A stretch of DNA of 64,000 nucleotides from Aporrectodea caliginosa (GCA_020284085.1 JACEVL010000208.1:872501-936500), one strand, 5' to 3'; shown: positions 10,201 through 25,134, counted from the first letter of the stretch. Translations and numbers: made by a program. The notes: generated by a model not told the origin, from the letters alone.

Positions 10201-11635
10201 TCTTTTTCTAAACAGGACAATTTGCAGAGTTGTTGACTATTCTGTTTTATTTAAGCAATTAGCAGCCTGTAGAAAGTGTAGATGGAAATCTCTGCTGCAC
10301 ATTGTCAAATAAAGATAGGAGAAACGGGTTCCTTAAAGGTCTTATATTTTGCTTCATCATTTGCCTGAACTATTTTTAACAATTACGACTTCGTTCAAGA
10401 TTTCAAGCTGCAGATTCTTAAATGCGTAAACGCTGCAACCCGGGGTTAGGATGAAAAACTGAAAAATGGCTCTTCACACTGGTCGCATTCTTCAACTGTA
10501 TTGCTGAATTAAAAGATGCATCCGATAACTCATGGACCTCAAATGAATCTGTGCATTAATTGTGCGCAATCAATTATTTAATAGTTTGAATTGAACTGAT
10601 ATTCAAACAACAGGAAACTTAATGACCCTCATTCCTGAAGGCAGCCGCAATGAATCAGCATTGAATTATGTATTAGATTAGTAACTGCTGTAATAATATT
10701 ACACCAAACTGATCAGATTTAGTAGGTTCAGGACTTAAGGTATAGGCTGTATTTTTCTGGTGGTTTCTCTTGCCTTCATCAGTTGTTTCTATTTGCATTC
10801 ATTTCAAGTAGCCTAACAAGTTCAGCACAGTTTGGCGTTAAAGACAGAAATTCATAGTCCAATTTCATAGTTGTTTGCCATATTACATGACATTGTTCAG
10901 CCTCTAGTAGAAAAGGCAACATGTTGCAACTAATTATTGCATAAAAGTAGAAATTTACGCCTCATAGGCCTACATAGGCCTAATGTAGGCCTTCTTATCA
11001 TTGTCGAAATGGTTTGATAGGCTAATTGCGTACAGTTGTGACTGGGTTCGACTCTTTCACTGGACATATCGGAATACTGTAGCCTATAATTTATTGTATT
11101 GTGGCTTTTTAAATTCTTTCTCGCGTTCTTCGTCATCTTATTCAATAATCTCGGCCTACTGCTTCACTCTCTCAAATTCCTTTGACCAACCAACACACTC
11201 ATTCTCCGAAACTGTTCCGAGACAGAACTGATTTCAACAAGAAATTTTAGTTGTATTTGAGCAAAAATGGCGCTCAACCCACAGCTTGAAAGAAAAAGTA
11301 AATGTATTGAAGAACTTGGATTATTGTGCATGCTGCTTTTCTGCTCTCATTCGCAAACTATAGGCCTAACGGTAGGTAAGTAGGCCTAACTAATTTACTT
11401 CAAAACACACTTCAATAATTGGCGTGTGTGGGTTCTCTACTCTTCATGAAAGAGCAGGAGGTCAAGACCTGACCCCAACATCTCTTCAGCGACTTACATA
11501 ATTCTTAGAAGAAGTAGGGCGGCTGAACCCCACCACAGCAACGACAACTACAGCACCGCTACTGCTGCTGCTGCTGATAATAATAGTCTAATAATGAATG
11601 CAAGCGTAATACAAAGGTTACAGACGCCTTTCTTT
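10201..11635. other. no recognised gene
   Basis: AT-rich. It contains four exact TAGGCCTA octamers (10965, 10975, 11361 and 11381) and a short CTG run near 11560-11575. No ORF here resembles a known family. Confidence 0.35.
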
Positions 11636-11639
11636 TTTG

Positions 11640-11965
11640 GCATTTGATGAAATCAGCTGGGTGTTCTAAGTTGCACAGACAGGTTGAAATTTCTTCGCTC
11701 TGCCATTCAAGGTGACCTGGTTGTCCCTATGGCTCGAACATCCACGGCGCTGCAAAAAAGCTTCTCTGTGGTCGGTCCTTCCTTCTGGAAAAGGTTGCCT
11801 AGCAACCTCTGTAATGAACTTCTTGGTCTGTCTTTGCCTCTTTTCTGCAAGCGTTTGAGAACCATTCTTTTCGATTGTGGTTTGGTGTTATCAGGTCGGG
11901 AGCGCCTCTGAGGAGTTTCTCTTGAAGTGGCGCTATATAAATTTACGATTACAAATACAGAAAGG
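11640..11965 (+). mobile_element. CR1-like LINE C-terminal fragment and 3' end
   Basis: The frame 11684-11911 carries the terminal block of a CR1/L2-like protein: LVVPMARTSTALQKSFSVVGPSFWKRLPSNL. It runs into the conserved 3' terminus GGAGCGCCTCTGAGGAGTTT then TGGCGCTATATAAATTTACG. The copy is strongly 5' truncated. Confidence 0.7.
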
Positions 11966-13041
11966 CAATCAATTTGTAGGCAAGCTGAAGTCAGCTGGAA
12001 GGCAATTTGCAGACAAGTGTCTGGCAAGCAGCAACTCATACAAATGGTAACGGAATTAAACGGATGGAACCAGAAATGCAATATGAACATTAATCTTATT
12101 TTTATAATAATAACAATGCTTAATGAAATACAGAAAGTACGACAGAGTATTAGGGTATATCTCACAACAGGCGTCAAATTTAGAAATAGAATTTGAGAAA
12201 AAGAAAGTCATGCAAAATATAAAAAAATTCTTACACAAATATTTTACTAGCAGTGATGAAGCATACTTAATATTGAGCAGAGCTTAAATTTGACAGATTT
12301 GGCCTAATTTGTTATTTTAGATTTTTTACTATGTGAAACATATACAACTTTGACTCCTTAATATTTATAACTCCGTTACTTAATAAATACACAATACAAT
12401 ATACAGCCACTGTTTATAATTAGTGATTAATTAGTATTCAAGTTTGCACTATTACACAGCAACCTAAATTATTTTGATGACAAATTATCTACATGTACCA
12501 TTAAATAAATTCATTTTAATAGAAAAATAATGCAACGGAGTTGTAATAACGGAGTTGTAAAACATTCATAATTAGGTTTCCATGTTTACCGCACGCGTTA
12601 AGATAAAAAAAAGTTAGTTTACAGTGGCCAGGATGTCAATTTCAATATTATTTTTGAAAGAAAAAAATTATATATATACGCAAAGTGCAGTAATTACAGT
12701 CACAGAGTTGTAAATCTTTTTCATACTATTACATTACCGGATAAATTTCCGAAAATTGTCAACAGAACCAAACATCCATATTGATTTCTTGTTGGTAAAA
12801 TCGACGCAGACATGTTCCCTGCTATAGAAATGTCAATTCAAAAACCGAGAGTTTTCAATTCATTCCACAGATGGCAGAAAACAGTCGTAACGGTGTTGTA
12901 ACCGATATTTGAAGACAGAGAGTTTAATTTATTTTTTAATTATTTAGTTCGTTAATAAGTTAATAATAACCATATAGAGCATTAGATATGTAAGTTAATG
13001 ATCTAAAAATTATAAAACATCAGTTCAGCGTTTCAGCTGTT
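11966..13041. other. no recognised gene; scattered AACGGAGTTGTAA repeats
   Basis: AT-rich. A motif like AACGGAGTTGTAA recurs at about 12533 and 12549, with variants at 12700 and 12887, and occurs inverted at about 12368. This may be a worn element with ends near 12366 and 12905, but I cannot define TIRs or a target duplication. Confidence 0.3.
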
Positions 13042-13445
13042 CATTCATTCATTCATTCATTCTGGAAATTTATATAGCGCCCCTTCAAGAAATCTACTCA
13101 GAGGCGCTCCCAGCCCAGCCACGGCAAAAGTAAAAAGACTTAAGTGATTTATAAAACCTAGTTTGACTGATCAAAGGTAGCAAGCGCAGCTCCGATGGCA
13201 GGTCATTCCAGATGGAGGGGCCTGCAACCGAGAAAGCTCGGCGCTGCCTAGCAGTCAAGCGAGCCCGCGGAACTAGGAGTTGCCCCGTCGTCGCAGAGCG
13301 AAGCGCCCGACGCGCTACAACGTCGGACACTGGGCGGCAGAGGTTGCGCAGGTAAGATGGAGCACAGCCAAGGATGCTGCGTGAAACCAAAGAAGCAATA
13401 GGCCTACGGTATGATATCCGTTGGGCCACAGGCAGCCAGTGTTAC
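13042..13445 (-). mobile_element. CR1-like LINE C-terminal fragment and 3' end
   Basis: On the minus strand, 13429-13094 reads ISYR..IASLVSRSILGCAPSYLRNLC, then LLVPRARLTARQRRAFSVAGPSIWNDLP, a typical CR1/L2-group C-terminus. It ends in the shared 3' terminus (GGGAGCGCCTCTGAGTAG, then GGGGCGCTATATAAATTT) and an (AATG)n tail at about 13042-13062. A TAGGCCTA at 13399-13406 adds two residues (RP) between YR and IAS. Confidence 0.75.
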
Positions 13446-14340
13446 CCTAACGTAACGTTGAATTGCCTCACCATTAGAAAGGACAATGCAATTTCGGGTT
13501 AAAATTGGACTTTATAATTTTTTTCTCATACTAATAATCTAAATAATATAATAGAAATAATTGTTTATAACTAATTCATGCCCTGCAATGTATTTAAAAA
13601 TTATAATTTTACTCTTTGTGTAAGCCGTCCAAAGGAGAAGACGGAAATTTATCTAATTGCCTCCTGTTGTGAAAAATACCCATTAAGAGAATTCATCACA
13701 ATGCGATCACTCATCAATGGCAACAACAAATACAAAATTCCAATTTTTTAACAATTTATTTTTTTAACATTTAAACTGATCAATTCAAATACATAATTAT
13801 GTGAGCAAGTGAGCAAGTTTTGTAACTATCTTTCAGGTCAACAAATTTTTCAAAACAGTCATTGAGCGTGAAAAACATACATTTTAAAGAGCAACAAACA
13901 AAACACTTTTTCACACACTAGTATCAAGAGATTACAAATAAGAAATGTGCACAAACAGCTCTTTGTAGCAGTTCAAATTTGTTTAACAGTTTTTCTATTA
14001 GTAATTCAGGTTGTCCTGGTTTGCCTAACAATTAATCTCAGATCAGACAATGAGATTTTGCACTGACAATGGAAGGTGGAAAACATACAAGACATGGAGC
14101 ACCGCATAGAACTCGTGTCAGTTATTTAATGAGAAGTGGGAAACTTTTCAGACTTAACACAGTATACCAACAAGGGAGATGTGCTAATATCATAATGCCA
14201 TCATGTTTTACTTAATTCTTAGGTCATGCTGTTTTCTAATGTCATGAATAACACAGGTTTCATGAAGCACAAGGCATAAATCGATGTTCCAGAACGTTAA
14301 CAAATCCTGATCTAATGACTATGAAATGAAGGGGCAAAGA
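13446..14340. other. no recognised feature
   Basis: AT-rich, without a supported ORF or repeat. Confidence 0.4.
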
Positions 14341-14735
14341 TGATCTCTAGTGTGAAAAGTGCAGCGAAAAGCAAAAGCGCAGCCTGAGAAAAGGTGGAAG
14401 ATATTGGAACACAATACATGCCTGAAATTTAGCCCTACTCCTAAACCTAGAGATCACCCAGAGGAAAAGGGGAGAAGGTGGAAGAGAATGGAACAGAACA
14501 TAATGCCTAAAACTTCGTCTTACTCCTAAACCCAAAGATCATCCCAAGGAAAAGGAGAGAAGGTGGAAGATAATGGAACAGAATATAGTTCCTAAAATTT
14601 AGCCCTACTCCTAAATCCAAAGATCACCCGGGCTCACCATGAGGAAAAGGGGAGAAGGTGGAACATAACAGAACAGTAGATAATGCTTAAAATTTAGCCC
14701 TACCCCTTAAATCTAAAGATCACCCCAAGCCTGAT
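14341..14735. repeat. tandem repeat, about four units of 85-93 bp
   Basis: Units start with a GGGGAGAAGGTGGAA-type block (about 14387, 14472, 14557, 14650) and continue through GAACA, AATTTAGCCCTACTCC, AAAGATCACCC. Divergence between units is moderate. No coding frame runs through it. Confidence 0.8.
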
Positions 14736-15519
14736 ACACCCTAAACTTCTTCCCGTCTTGAAAGCCACCAGACAGCCAGTCATAACACTGACATAACAGC
14801 AACAACAAGGACAAACAATCGACAAAACAACACCCAAATGAATACAAGAAAAAAAGAACACGACTTATGGTGACTATGGGTCGCAAAAAACAATATTTTT
14901 GATCGATAACCTGTGAACCTTTCGAGTAGAAAAGAGCAATTGCCCTGCATAACTTTGCTGTTTCTGCAGGCATATTTGGACTAGTCTTTTAAAGTAATCC
15001 TTTGATCTTCATGAACTCTTAAAGAATTGTACTACACATATATGCTCATGAATGGTTTGTTACTCAACGATATTTATATTCGAGTGTCTTAGATAGGCTA
15101 CATCAACAGTTTAAAAGAGTAACTTTGTAAACTACCTGTTACATTTAGCATGCATACTGTTTGTGAAACTATTATTATTTGCAGTATGATAACATCAAAT
15201 CGTCTACGTTTCCATCATGGTAACCTTATATGTTGCCATAAGATGTCATTAAACTGAAGATTAATAAATAATTCATTTAAAAGTAGAATAAGAATTTAAT
15301 ATCATAACTATACTTGTAAATATATGTATTAATTGTATTAATTATGTTTTTGTGGCCAAAGTTCTTTCGTTCTTTAAACATTTATTGTGTGGGACAACTG
15401 CTTCCGAATATTTTTTAATTTGCATCAAATCATTCTATCACAATATGTGTATAATTGAATTTTAGCAAATTGATTCATTACTTTGCCGCTAAACAATGAA
15501 TATTAGTGATATTGTAAGT
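14736..15519. other. no recognised gene
   Basis: AT-rich flank of the satellite region, with no supported feature. Confidence 0.4.
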
Positions 15520-18500
15520 CTGTTTCGAAACCTCTTAATGGTGTCTTTAGGACACTAAAAGTTTCTCGTTTCTTTGCATTGCATTTTTTAATTGTCTTCA
15601 ACGGCATTATATGTCACGAGACCACAATAAACTTTGAACGACAGAGCAGATACTCTCGCTAAAGAAGCTCTTTTGATCCCATAATTTCTACTAATTATCT
15701 CAATTTCAGGAAACTGAAACTTGATATAATAAACAAATGGCAACTAGAACTTTTATAATGATAATGGGGCATTTTATGAATCTATTTGTCCAAATCTAAG
15801 AAAAATAATTTTTTAGGTCCTTACAGGAATAAGGAAATCAAATTCAAATTTCTACATTGCGCCTGCAATTACCATTAAAATACTAACCAAAGGCTAATTT
15901 ATTATAAAATGACATTCTAACGGTTTATGTGTTACCACTCAGGAAACAACTCATCACCTCTTAATTGACTGCTAAAAGAAGATATTTCTAAGACATTAAA
16001 AAATTAATGTCAATTAAAAAAGATCAAATTTCTATTAAAATCCTTTTGATGGATAATATATTTCAAACGAAGTGTATACTCTTAAAAAATAGTTTTATAT
16101 CTTGAGGTGTTCTTCTGTGAATATGTACCTTTTAATGGTGTCGCTCGGAAGCAATAAGTTTCTAGCGATAGTTACTTTTTAACATATTGATACCAAAATT
16201 CAAACAATTATAATACATATATTTGCTCATGTATGCTTTGCTAGTTAATCAAATTTATTGTGTAATGTTCTAGGTACATTAACAGTTTGAAAGAGTACAT
16301 TGTAAATTACACTTTTTATTTATCGTGCGTAATGTTTGAGGAGGTGTTCTTCTATGAATATGTACCTTTCAATGGTGTCTCTTGGAAGCTATAAGTTTCT
16401 AGCGATAGTTACTGTTAACATATTGATACCAAATTTGAAACAATTATAATACATATATTTGCTCATGTATGCTTTGATATTTAATTAAATTAATTGTCTA
16501 ATGTTCTAGGTACATTAACAGTTTGAAAGAGTACATTGTAAACTACACTTTTTATTTATCATGCGTAATGTTTGAGGAGGTGTTCTTCTATGAAAATACC
16601 TTTCAATGGTTTCGCTATATAAGTTTCTAATAGTTACTGTTATCATATTGATACCAAATTTGAAACAATTATAATACATATATTTGCTCATGTATGCTTT
16701 GATATTTAATTAAATTAATTGTCTAATGTTCTAGGTACATTAACAGTTTGAAAGAGTACATTGTAAACTACACTTTTCATTTATCATGAGTAATGCCTGA
16801 GGAGGTGTTCTTCTATGAATATGTACCTTTTAATGGTGTCGCTCGGAAGATATAAGTTTCTAGCGATAGTTACTTTTTAACATATTGATACCAAAATTCA
16901 AACAATTATAATACATATATTTGCTCATGTATGCTTTGTTAGTTAATTAAATTTATTGTCTAATGTTCTAGGTACATTAACAGTTTGAAAGAGTACATTG
17001 TAAACTACAATTTTCATTTAACATGCGTAATGCCTGAGGAGGTGTTCTTCTATGAATATGTACCTTTTAATGGTGTCCCTCCGAAGCTATAAGTTTCTAG
17101 CAAATAGTTACTTTTTTAACATATTGATACCAAAATTTAACAATTGTAATACATTATTTGCTCATGTATGCTTTGCTAGTTAATTAAATTTATTGTCTAA
17201 TGTTCTCGATGCATTAACAGTTTGAAAGAGTACATTGTAAACTACAATTTTCATTTAACATGCGTAATGTCTGAGGAGGTGTTCTTCTATGAATATGTAT
17301 CTAATGTCATAATTATAATTCGAATTTTATGTAGTGTACCTTTGCAACTAACTTGTGTTTTTTATTACTTTGAATATGTCTTATTTGTGGTACAATCGTT
17401 GTAGAATAATATTGTTTAATTAGGATCAAATGCTTTTGTATTACTTGTATCAGAGACAATGCCAGATCAACTATATTATTTTGCTTAATTCGAATATTAG
17501 TAAGATTGTAAAGCTCCGTTTGGCACCTTTTAATGGAGTCGCTCGGAAGCTATAAGTTTCTGGTTTTTCATCCTAATGTATATGTTTCTGTATTGTCGTC
17601 AACGGCCTTTCAATGTCATAGGACGACTTTAACTTTGGAATAATAATAATTGTATTTCGAATTTTATACTCTAGCTATACTAATTTTGTTTCGTTTAACA
17701 TTTAATTTCTAGATATGATCTTTTATACATTATATATATATATATATATACTAATTTTCAAAAGTAGATGACCTATTTGCTGCTGCTTTTACAGTACCAA
17801 CTTTAAATATATATGATAAAAAATTTAGATTGTGTAAAATTTCAATAATTTATGCATCTGACTTGACTGCAATAATTGAAACTGTTCTATGGTTATTAAA
17901 CAGTGAATGTTATAATAATTGTAAGTTTGCATTTTCTCTGATGCTATTGAGTTTCTTCTCTGATCAATGTATATGTCTTTCTGTATTGTCGTACTAAATG
18001 ATTTATTTTGACATTCATAAGACTACGTTAAACTGTGGATTTATTTTAATCCCTTAGTCACATTGACCTAGGTGACAGGCAACGACAAAGCAGATACTTT
18101 AGCTATAAGTTTTAGTTACATTGTATCACATAAATTCTACTAAACATTATAATACATATAATTATATGCTCATGGATGCTTTGTTAGTTAATTAAATTTA
18201 TTGTCTAATGTTCTAGGTACATTAACAGTTTGAAAGAGTACATTGTAAACTACAATTTTCATTTAACATGCGTAATGCCTGAGGAGGTGTTCTTCTATGA
18301 ATATGTACCTTTTAATGGTGTCAATCGAAAGCTATAAGTTTCTAGCAATATAGTTACTTTTTTAACATATTGATACCAAAATTCAAACAATTATAATACA
18401 TATAAAATTATATGCTCATGTATGCTTTGTTAGTTAATTAAATTAATTGTCTATTGTTCTAGGTACATTAACAGTTTGAAAGAGTACATTGTAAACTACA

Positions 18501-21500
18501 ATTTTCATTTAACATGCGTAATGCCTGAGGAGGTGTTCTTCTATGAATATGTACCTTTTAATGGTGTCGCTCGGAAGCTATAAGTTTCTAGCAATATAGT
18601 TACTTTTTTGGTCTTTTAATAATACATTGTTATTATGCAATTATGTACTGTGTTGCAATGTAAAAGAGTACTTTTAACAATTATAATACCGGTACATGTT
18701 TGCTTTATTGGTTAATGGAATTTTTATTATGTGTGTTAGATACATGAACAGTTTAAAAGAGTACTTTAAACAATTATAATACATGTATACTTCTCTGGTT
18801 AATGAACATTTTTATTATAGTGTTTTTGTTAGATACATGAACATTTTAAAAGAATACCTTAATAAATAATAATACATTCATGTAAGATCAGTTAATAAAT
18901 TTGTCAGTACATAATTATCATAGACAGTGCCAGATGAACTACATTACGTTGCAAAATATTGAATATTAGTGAAATTGTAAAGCTCCGTTTGACGCCTTTT
19001 AATGGTGTCGTTCGTATGCTATAAGTTTCTACTTTCTCATCCTATTGTATATTTTCCGTATTGTCGTCAACAGCCTTTGATGTCATAAGACGACGTTAAA
19101 CTGTGGTTAAATAAAATTTTACTGGTTCTGCATTGTAATTATATGTTCTTCTATGATTATCTTTAATTTTAATTGTGTAATGTTCGGTACTTAAACAGTT
19201 TGAAAGAGTACATTGTAAACTACAATCATTTAACATGCTTAATGCCTGAGGAGGTGTTCTTCTATGAATATCTACCTTTTAATGGTGTCGCTCGGAAGCT
19301 ATAAGTTTCTAGCAATATAGTTACTTTTTAACATATTGATACCAAAATTCAAACAATTATAATACATATTATATGCTCATGTATGCTTTGTTAGTTAATT
19401 AAATTTATTGTCTAATGTTCTAGGTACATTAACAAAGTTTGAAAGAGTACATTGTAAACTACAATTTTCATTTAACATGCGTAATGCCTGAGGAGGTGTT
19501 CTTCTATGAATATGTACCTTTTAATGGTGTCGCTCGGAAGCTATAAGTTTCTAGCAATATAGTTACTTTTTAACATATTGATACCAAAATTCAAACAATT
19601 ATAATACATATAAAATTTTATGCTCATGTATGCTTTGTTAGTTAATTAACTTTATTGTCTAATGTTCTAGGTACATTAACAGTTTGAAAGAGTACATTTT
19701 AAACTACAATTTTCATTTAACATGCGTAATGCCTGAGGAGGTGTTCTTCTATGAGTATCTACCTTTTAATGGTGTCCCTCGGAAGCTATAAGTTTCTAGC
19801 AATATAGTTACTTTTTTGGTCTTTTAATAATACATTGTTATTATGCAATTATGTACTGTGTTCCAATGTAAAAGAGTACTTTTAACAATTATAATACCGG
19901 TACATGTTTGCTTTATTGGTTAATGGAATTTTTATTATGTGTGTTAGATACATGAACAGTTTAAAAGAGTACTTTAAACAATTATAATACATGTATACTT
20001 CTCTGGTTAATGAACATTTTTATTATAGTGTTTTTGTTAGATACATGAACATTTTACAAGAATACCTTAATAAATTATAATACATGTATGCTTTGTTAGT
20101 TAATGAAATTTGTCAGTACATAATAATCACAGACAGTATGAGATGAACTACTTTATGTTGCAAAAATATTGAATATTAGTGAAATTGTAAAGCTCCGTTT
20201 GACGCCTTTAATGGTGTCGTTCGGATGCTATAAGTTTCTGGTTCTGATTGTATTGTATATTTTCCGTATTGTCATCAACAGCCTTTGATGTCATAAGACG
20301 ACGTTAAACTGTGGTTAAATAAAATACTTAATGCCTGTGGAGGTGTTCTTCTATGAATATCTACCTACGTATGGTGTGAAAGTAACTATAAGTTTTTGAA
20401 AAATAAATTGAGTGTTTATTTAAAATACTTAATGCCTGATGGAGGTGTTCTTCTATCTATATCTTTCTTTTAATCATGTCGCTCGGAAGCTTTAAGTTTT
20501 CTATGCAATATAGTTACTTTTTTGGTCTTTTAATGCTACATTGTTCCTTTTGCTTTTATACTGTTGTCGCAATGTAAAACAAGTACTAATAACGTAAAAT
20601 AATACACGACTACATGATGCTTTATTGGTTAAGCCAATTTTGGTTATGTGTGTTAAGTACATGAACAGTTTACGAAAGAGTAGATTTAAACAATGTTAAT
20701 ACATGTTGCTGGCAAGGACGTTGAAAACCACGATTATAGTGTTTTTAATTGTCGGAACTCGGAACATAGCAAATGTTAATCTGGAATAACATGCGCTCGT
20801 TGTGTTTTCCTTAAAGTAAACCGACAATACGTTAAATCGAATTGATTTGCTGCGTAAGCCTAAATATTTCTGGTAACTGTTCAGAATACTTGTGGTCAGT
20901 GTGTCATTAGTCATGACTTGTGAAAAAATAACTGATGCTATAACTGAAAAAATAAAGAGGTGTTTGAAACTGTAATGAAAAATATGTTAAATAACTGAAA
21001 CTGAAAAATCTGATTTCAGTTAACTGTAACTATAACTTTAACTGAAAAATCATAAATTAGATAACTTTAACTGTAACTGTAACTGAAAAACCATAATATC
21101 TACCTTTTAACACTGTCGCTCGGAAGCTATAAGTTTCTGGTTTTTTCCATCCTAATGTATATGTTTCTGTATTGTCGTCAACGGCCTTTGATGTCATAGG
21201 ATGACATTAACTTTGGAATAATAATAAATTGTATTTCGAAGCGTATACTCTAGCTATACTAATTTTGTTTCGTTTAACATTTAATTTCTAGATATGACTC
21301 TTCTATAAATTATATATATATACTAATGGGTCAAAAGTAGATGACCTATTTGCTGCTGCTTTTACAGTACCAACTTTAAATATATAATATATAAAATTTA
21401 GATTGTGTAAAATTTCAATAATTTATGCATCTGACTTGACTGCAATAATTGAAACTGTTCTATGGTTATTACACAGTGGATTGTTATAATAATTGTAAGT

Positions 21501-23835
21501 TTGCGATTTTCTCTGATTCATTGAGTGTTCTCACATCAATTAAGATGTCTTGCTGTCAACCTAGACCTAATGTACTAAATGATTTATTATATACATTAAT
21601 AAACTAAATTCGAATCAAATGATTTATTTGATGTCTTAAGACATTGACCTAAGGTGTGGCAACGACAAATAAGATACTTTAGCTAAAGAAGTTTTAACAT
21701 ATTGATCACATAAATTTTACTAAACAATTATAATACATATAATTATATGCTCATGGATGCTTTGTTAGTTAATTAAATTTATTGTCTAATGTTCTAGGTA
21801 CTATTAACAGTTTGAAACAGTACATTGTAAACTACAAATTTCATTTAACATGCGTAATGTCTGAGGAGGTGTTCTTCTATGAATATTTATCTAATGTCAT
21901 AATTATAATTATAATTTTTTTATGTAGTGTACCTTTGCAACTAACCTGTTTTTTTATTACTTTGAATAATGTCTTATTTGTGGTACAATCGTTGTAGAAT
22001 AATATTGTTTAATTAGGATCAAATGCTTTTGTAACGCTATATGTATCACAGACAATGCCAGATCAACTATATTATTTTGCTTAAAATTCGAATATTAGTA
22101 AGATTGTAAAGCTCCGTTTGGCACCTTTTAATGGTGTCGCTCGGAAGCTATAAGTTTCTGGTTTTTCATCCTAATGTATATGTTTCTGTATTGTCGTCAA
22201 CGGCCTTTGATGTCATAGGACGACTTTAAACTTTGGAATAATAATAAATTGTATTTCGAAGCGTATACTCTAGCTATACTAATTTTGTTTCGTTTAACAT
22301 TTAATTTCTAGATATGACTCTTTTATACATTATATATATATATACTAATGAGTCAAAAGTAGATGACCTTTTATTTGCTGCTGCTATTTTACAGTACCAA
22401 CTTTAATAATATATGTTATATAAAATTTAGATTGTGTACAATTTCAATAATTTATACATCTGACTTGACTGCAATAATTGAAACTGTTCTATGGTTATTA
22501 AACATGAATGTTATAATAATTGTAAGTTTGCGATTTTCTCTGATTCATTGAGTGTTAATCACATCAATTAAGATGTCTTGCTGTCATACATAGACCTAAT
22601 GTACTAAATGATTTATTATATCACATTAATAAATAAATTCGAATCAAATGATTTATTTGGATCCCTTAGTCACATTGACCTAGGTGACAGGCAACGACAA
22701 AGCAGATACTTTAGCTAAAGAAGTTTTAAGCATTGATCACATAAACTCTACTAAACATTTATAATACATATAATTATATGCTCATGGATGCTTTGTTAGT
22801 TAATTAAATTTATTGTCTAATGTTCTAGGTCTATTTACTGTTTGAAACAGTACATTGTAAACTACAAATTTCATTTAACATGCGTAATGTCTGAGGAGGT
22901 GTTCTTCTATGAATATCTACCTTTTAATGTCGCTAATTATAATAAGTAATTGGAATTTTATGTAACATACCTGATGCAACTAACCTGTTTTAATAAATAT
23001 TACTTTGAATATGTCTTATGCTTTGTGGTACTATCGTTGTAGAATAATATTGTTTAATTAGGATTGAATGCTTTTGTAACGCTATATGTATCAGAGACAA
23101 TGCCAGATCAACTATATTATTTTGCTTAAAATTGGAATATTAGTAAGATTGTAAAGCTCCGTTTGGCACCTTTTAATGGAGTCGCTCGGAAGCTATAAGT
23201 TTCTGGTTTTTCATCCTAATGTATATGTTTCTGTATTGTCGTCAATGGCCTTTCGTGTCAATAGGACGACTTTAACTTTGGAATAATAATAAATTGTATT
23301 TCGAAGCGTATACTCTAGCTATACTAATTTTGTTTCGTTTAACATTTAATTTCTAGATATGACTCTTTTATACATTATATATTATATACTAATGAGTCAA
23401 AAGTAGATGACCTATTTGCTGCTGCTTTTACAGTACCAACTTTAATTATATATATATAAAATTTAGATTGTGTAAAGTACTTTCAATAATTATAATGTAC
23501 ATGTCTGACTTTGTTGCAATAATTGAAACTGTTCTATGGTTATTAAACAGTGAATGTTATAATAATTGTAAGTTTGAATTTTCTATAATTCATTGAGTGT
23601 TCTCACATCAATTAAGATGTCTTGCTGTCAACCTAGACCTTTTGTACTAAATGATTTATTATATCATAATTAATAAACTAAATTCGAATAAATGATTTGC
23701 CTTGGATTGTTAGTCATGAATTGACCTAGGTGACAGGCAACGACAAAGCAGATACTTTAGCTAAAGAACTTTTAAGCATTGATCACATAAACTCTACTAA
23801 ACATTTATAATACATATAATTATATGCTCCTATTT
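15520..23835. repeat. layered satellite array, about 235-bp monomers and 0.9-1.5-kb higher-order units
   Basis: Two motif types alternate. Type 1, GAGGAGGTGTTCTTCTATGA followed by a TTTAATGGTGTCGCTCGGAA-type block, recurs at about 16340, 16573, 16800, 17035 and 17272 with a spacing of 227-242 bp. It returns near 18285, 18525, 19250, 19490, 19732, 21860 and 22900. Type 2, starting AAAGCTCCGTTTG and including TTGTCGTCAACGGCCTTT, recurs near 17510, 18985, 20190, 21105 (its 5' end replaced), 22115 and 23165. A diverged type-2 copy lies at about 15530-15640. Short frames inside (for example 17222-17404, 21782-21997) are repeat artefacts. Confidence 0.85.
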
Positions 23836-23849
23836 ATATATTTTGGTCT

Positions 23850-25130
23850 CCGAGTTTTGGACAGTCTCATATAATAATATGCACCTCGGCTTTTTATATG
23901 GCATATTTTAAGACTTCTCAATGTTGCTGTGAACGTAGATGTCGAGAGGATTCAAACAGTCATGCTGCAACAAGACTCTGAAGCAGATTTTATGGTTTCT
24001 TTGTTGTTTAACATAATACATGATTTGCTCAAATACGAAATGGAGAGGCATCAGTAAAAATATTTTGTAACAAAATGATTTTGTGCTGTTGATACATTGC
24101 TGGCAGAAACAGCAAATTCCAAGTCCAGTTTATACTTTGATACTTGAATGAACTCATTAGCACTCCATCCCTTTGAGAAATGAATGCAAAGTTCAGAGGT
24201 CAAGAGGTCCTACATGTTTTGGAACATAAGACAGCTCTAACAGGTAAAATCCTGCAAATAAATTCCAAACAGCTGTGATCTAAACACATTCGTTATCAGG
24301 ATGCTTTTTGGACCATAATTTCATAATTTCTATTGTTGTCAACAATCAACGTCGATCTTAACGGGTTCATGTAAACCAAAATACGGTCTGTAACGGGTAA
24401 ATTAAAGAATATTCTATTCTATTCTTTCTGTCTTATGTGCTGGTACATGTAAATAAACTGCAGTCTTTCTGTTTCACATATAATCAGTCATCTCTCAGCT
24501 GAAAACAAATTTCTCTCTAAAATTGTGCACATATTTATCATGAAATAAATGCAATATAAATTTAAATAATTTGCCTGACATTGAGTCCTACGTTCAAGAA
24601 CATGTAAAAGTAACACTGCTAGTTTTCTCTTTCAGATGCAATCACTATTTTCCAATTGCCATATTTTAAGTGACCTTGTGAGGTTCTTAAAAGGTGCTTT
24701 ACAAATACAGCAATATATAAATACAGACCTGTGCATATTACTATCTCTCAGCCAAAGATATTGTTGAATTTAACTAGTAATTACATGATTTATAGAAAAT
24801 TGTATATTTAATTAAAGCAGAAGTGCAATTAACCTTTTGCCATATTCAGCTCCCAATGCACAGGTGAACTTGTTCCTTTCACCTGAACTTTGACAATGCA
24901 ATGTATGGCCTTCAGCAGTTTGGCTATGTATTAGCAGCAGACTCCCTTTAGATCTGCTTGTGCCTGTAGACAAGGACACCACTGTACTCCTTCCACCAAC
25001 ACTAGAAAACTAATGCTTTCTGCTTCTGTTGGACTGGGAGCAAACCTGAGCTCTTCATACATCATGTGAAGAAGACCAGTCCCTTAAGCTAGCCTGAGAG
25101 GCAGCCATGGGTATGAAGTGTTAGCAAACT
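23850..25130. other. no recognised gene; one LINE-like tail
   Basis: AT-rich. Near 24378-24425, ACGGTCTGTAACGGGTAAAT followed by AAAGAATATTCTATTCTATT looks like a LINE or SINE 3' end with a short tandem tail. Nothing else is supported. Confidence 0.35.
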
Positions 25131-25134
25131 TTTA

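Noticed and set aside
17222..22551. Small hydrophobic ORFs in the satellite
   Set aside because: They occur in only some units, with different ends, as expected from AT-rich repeats.
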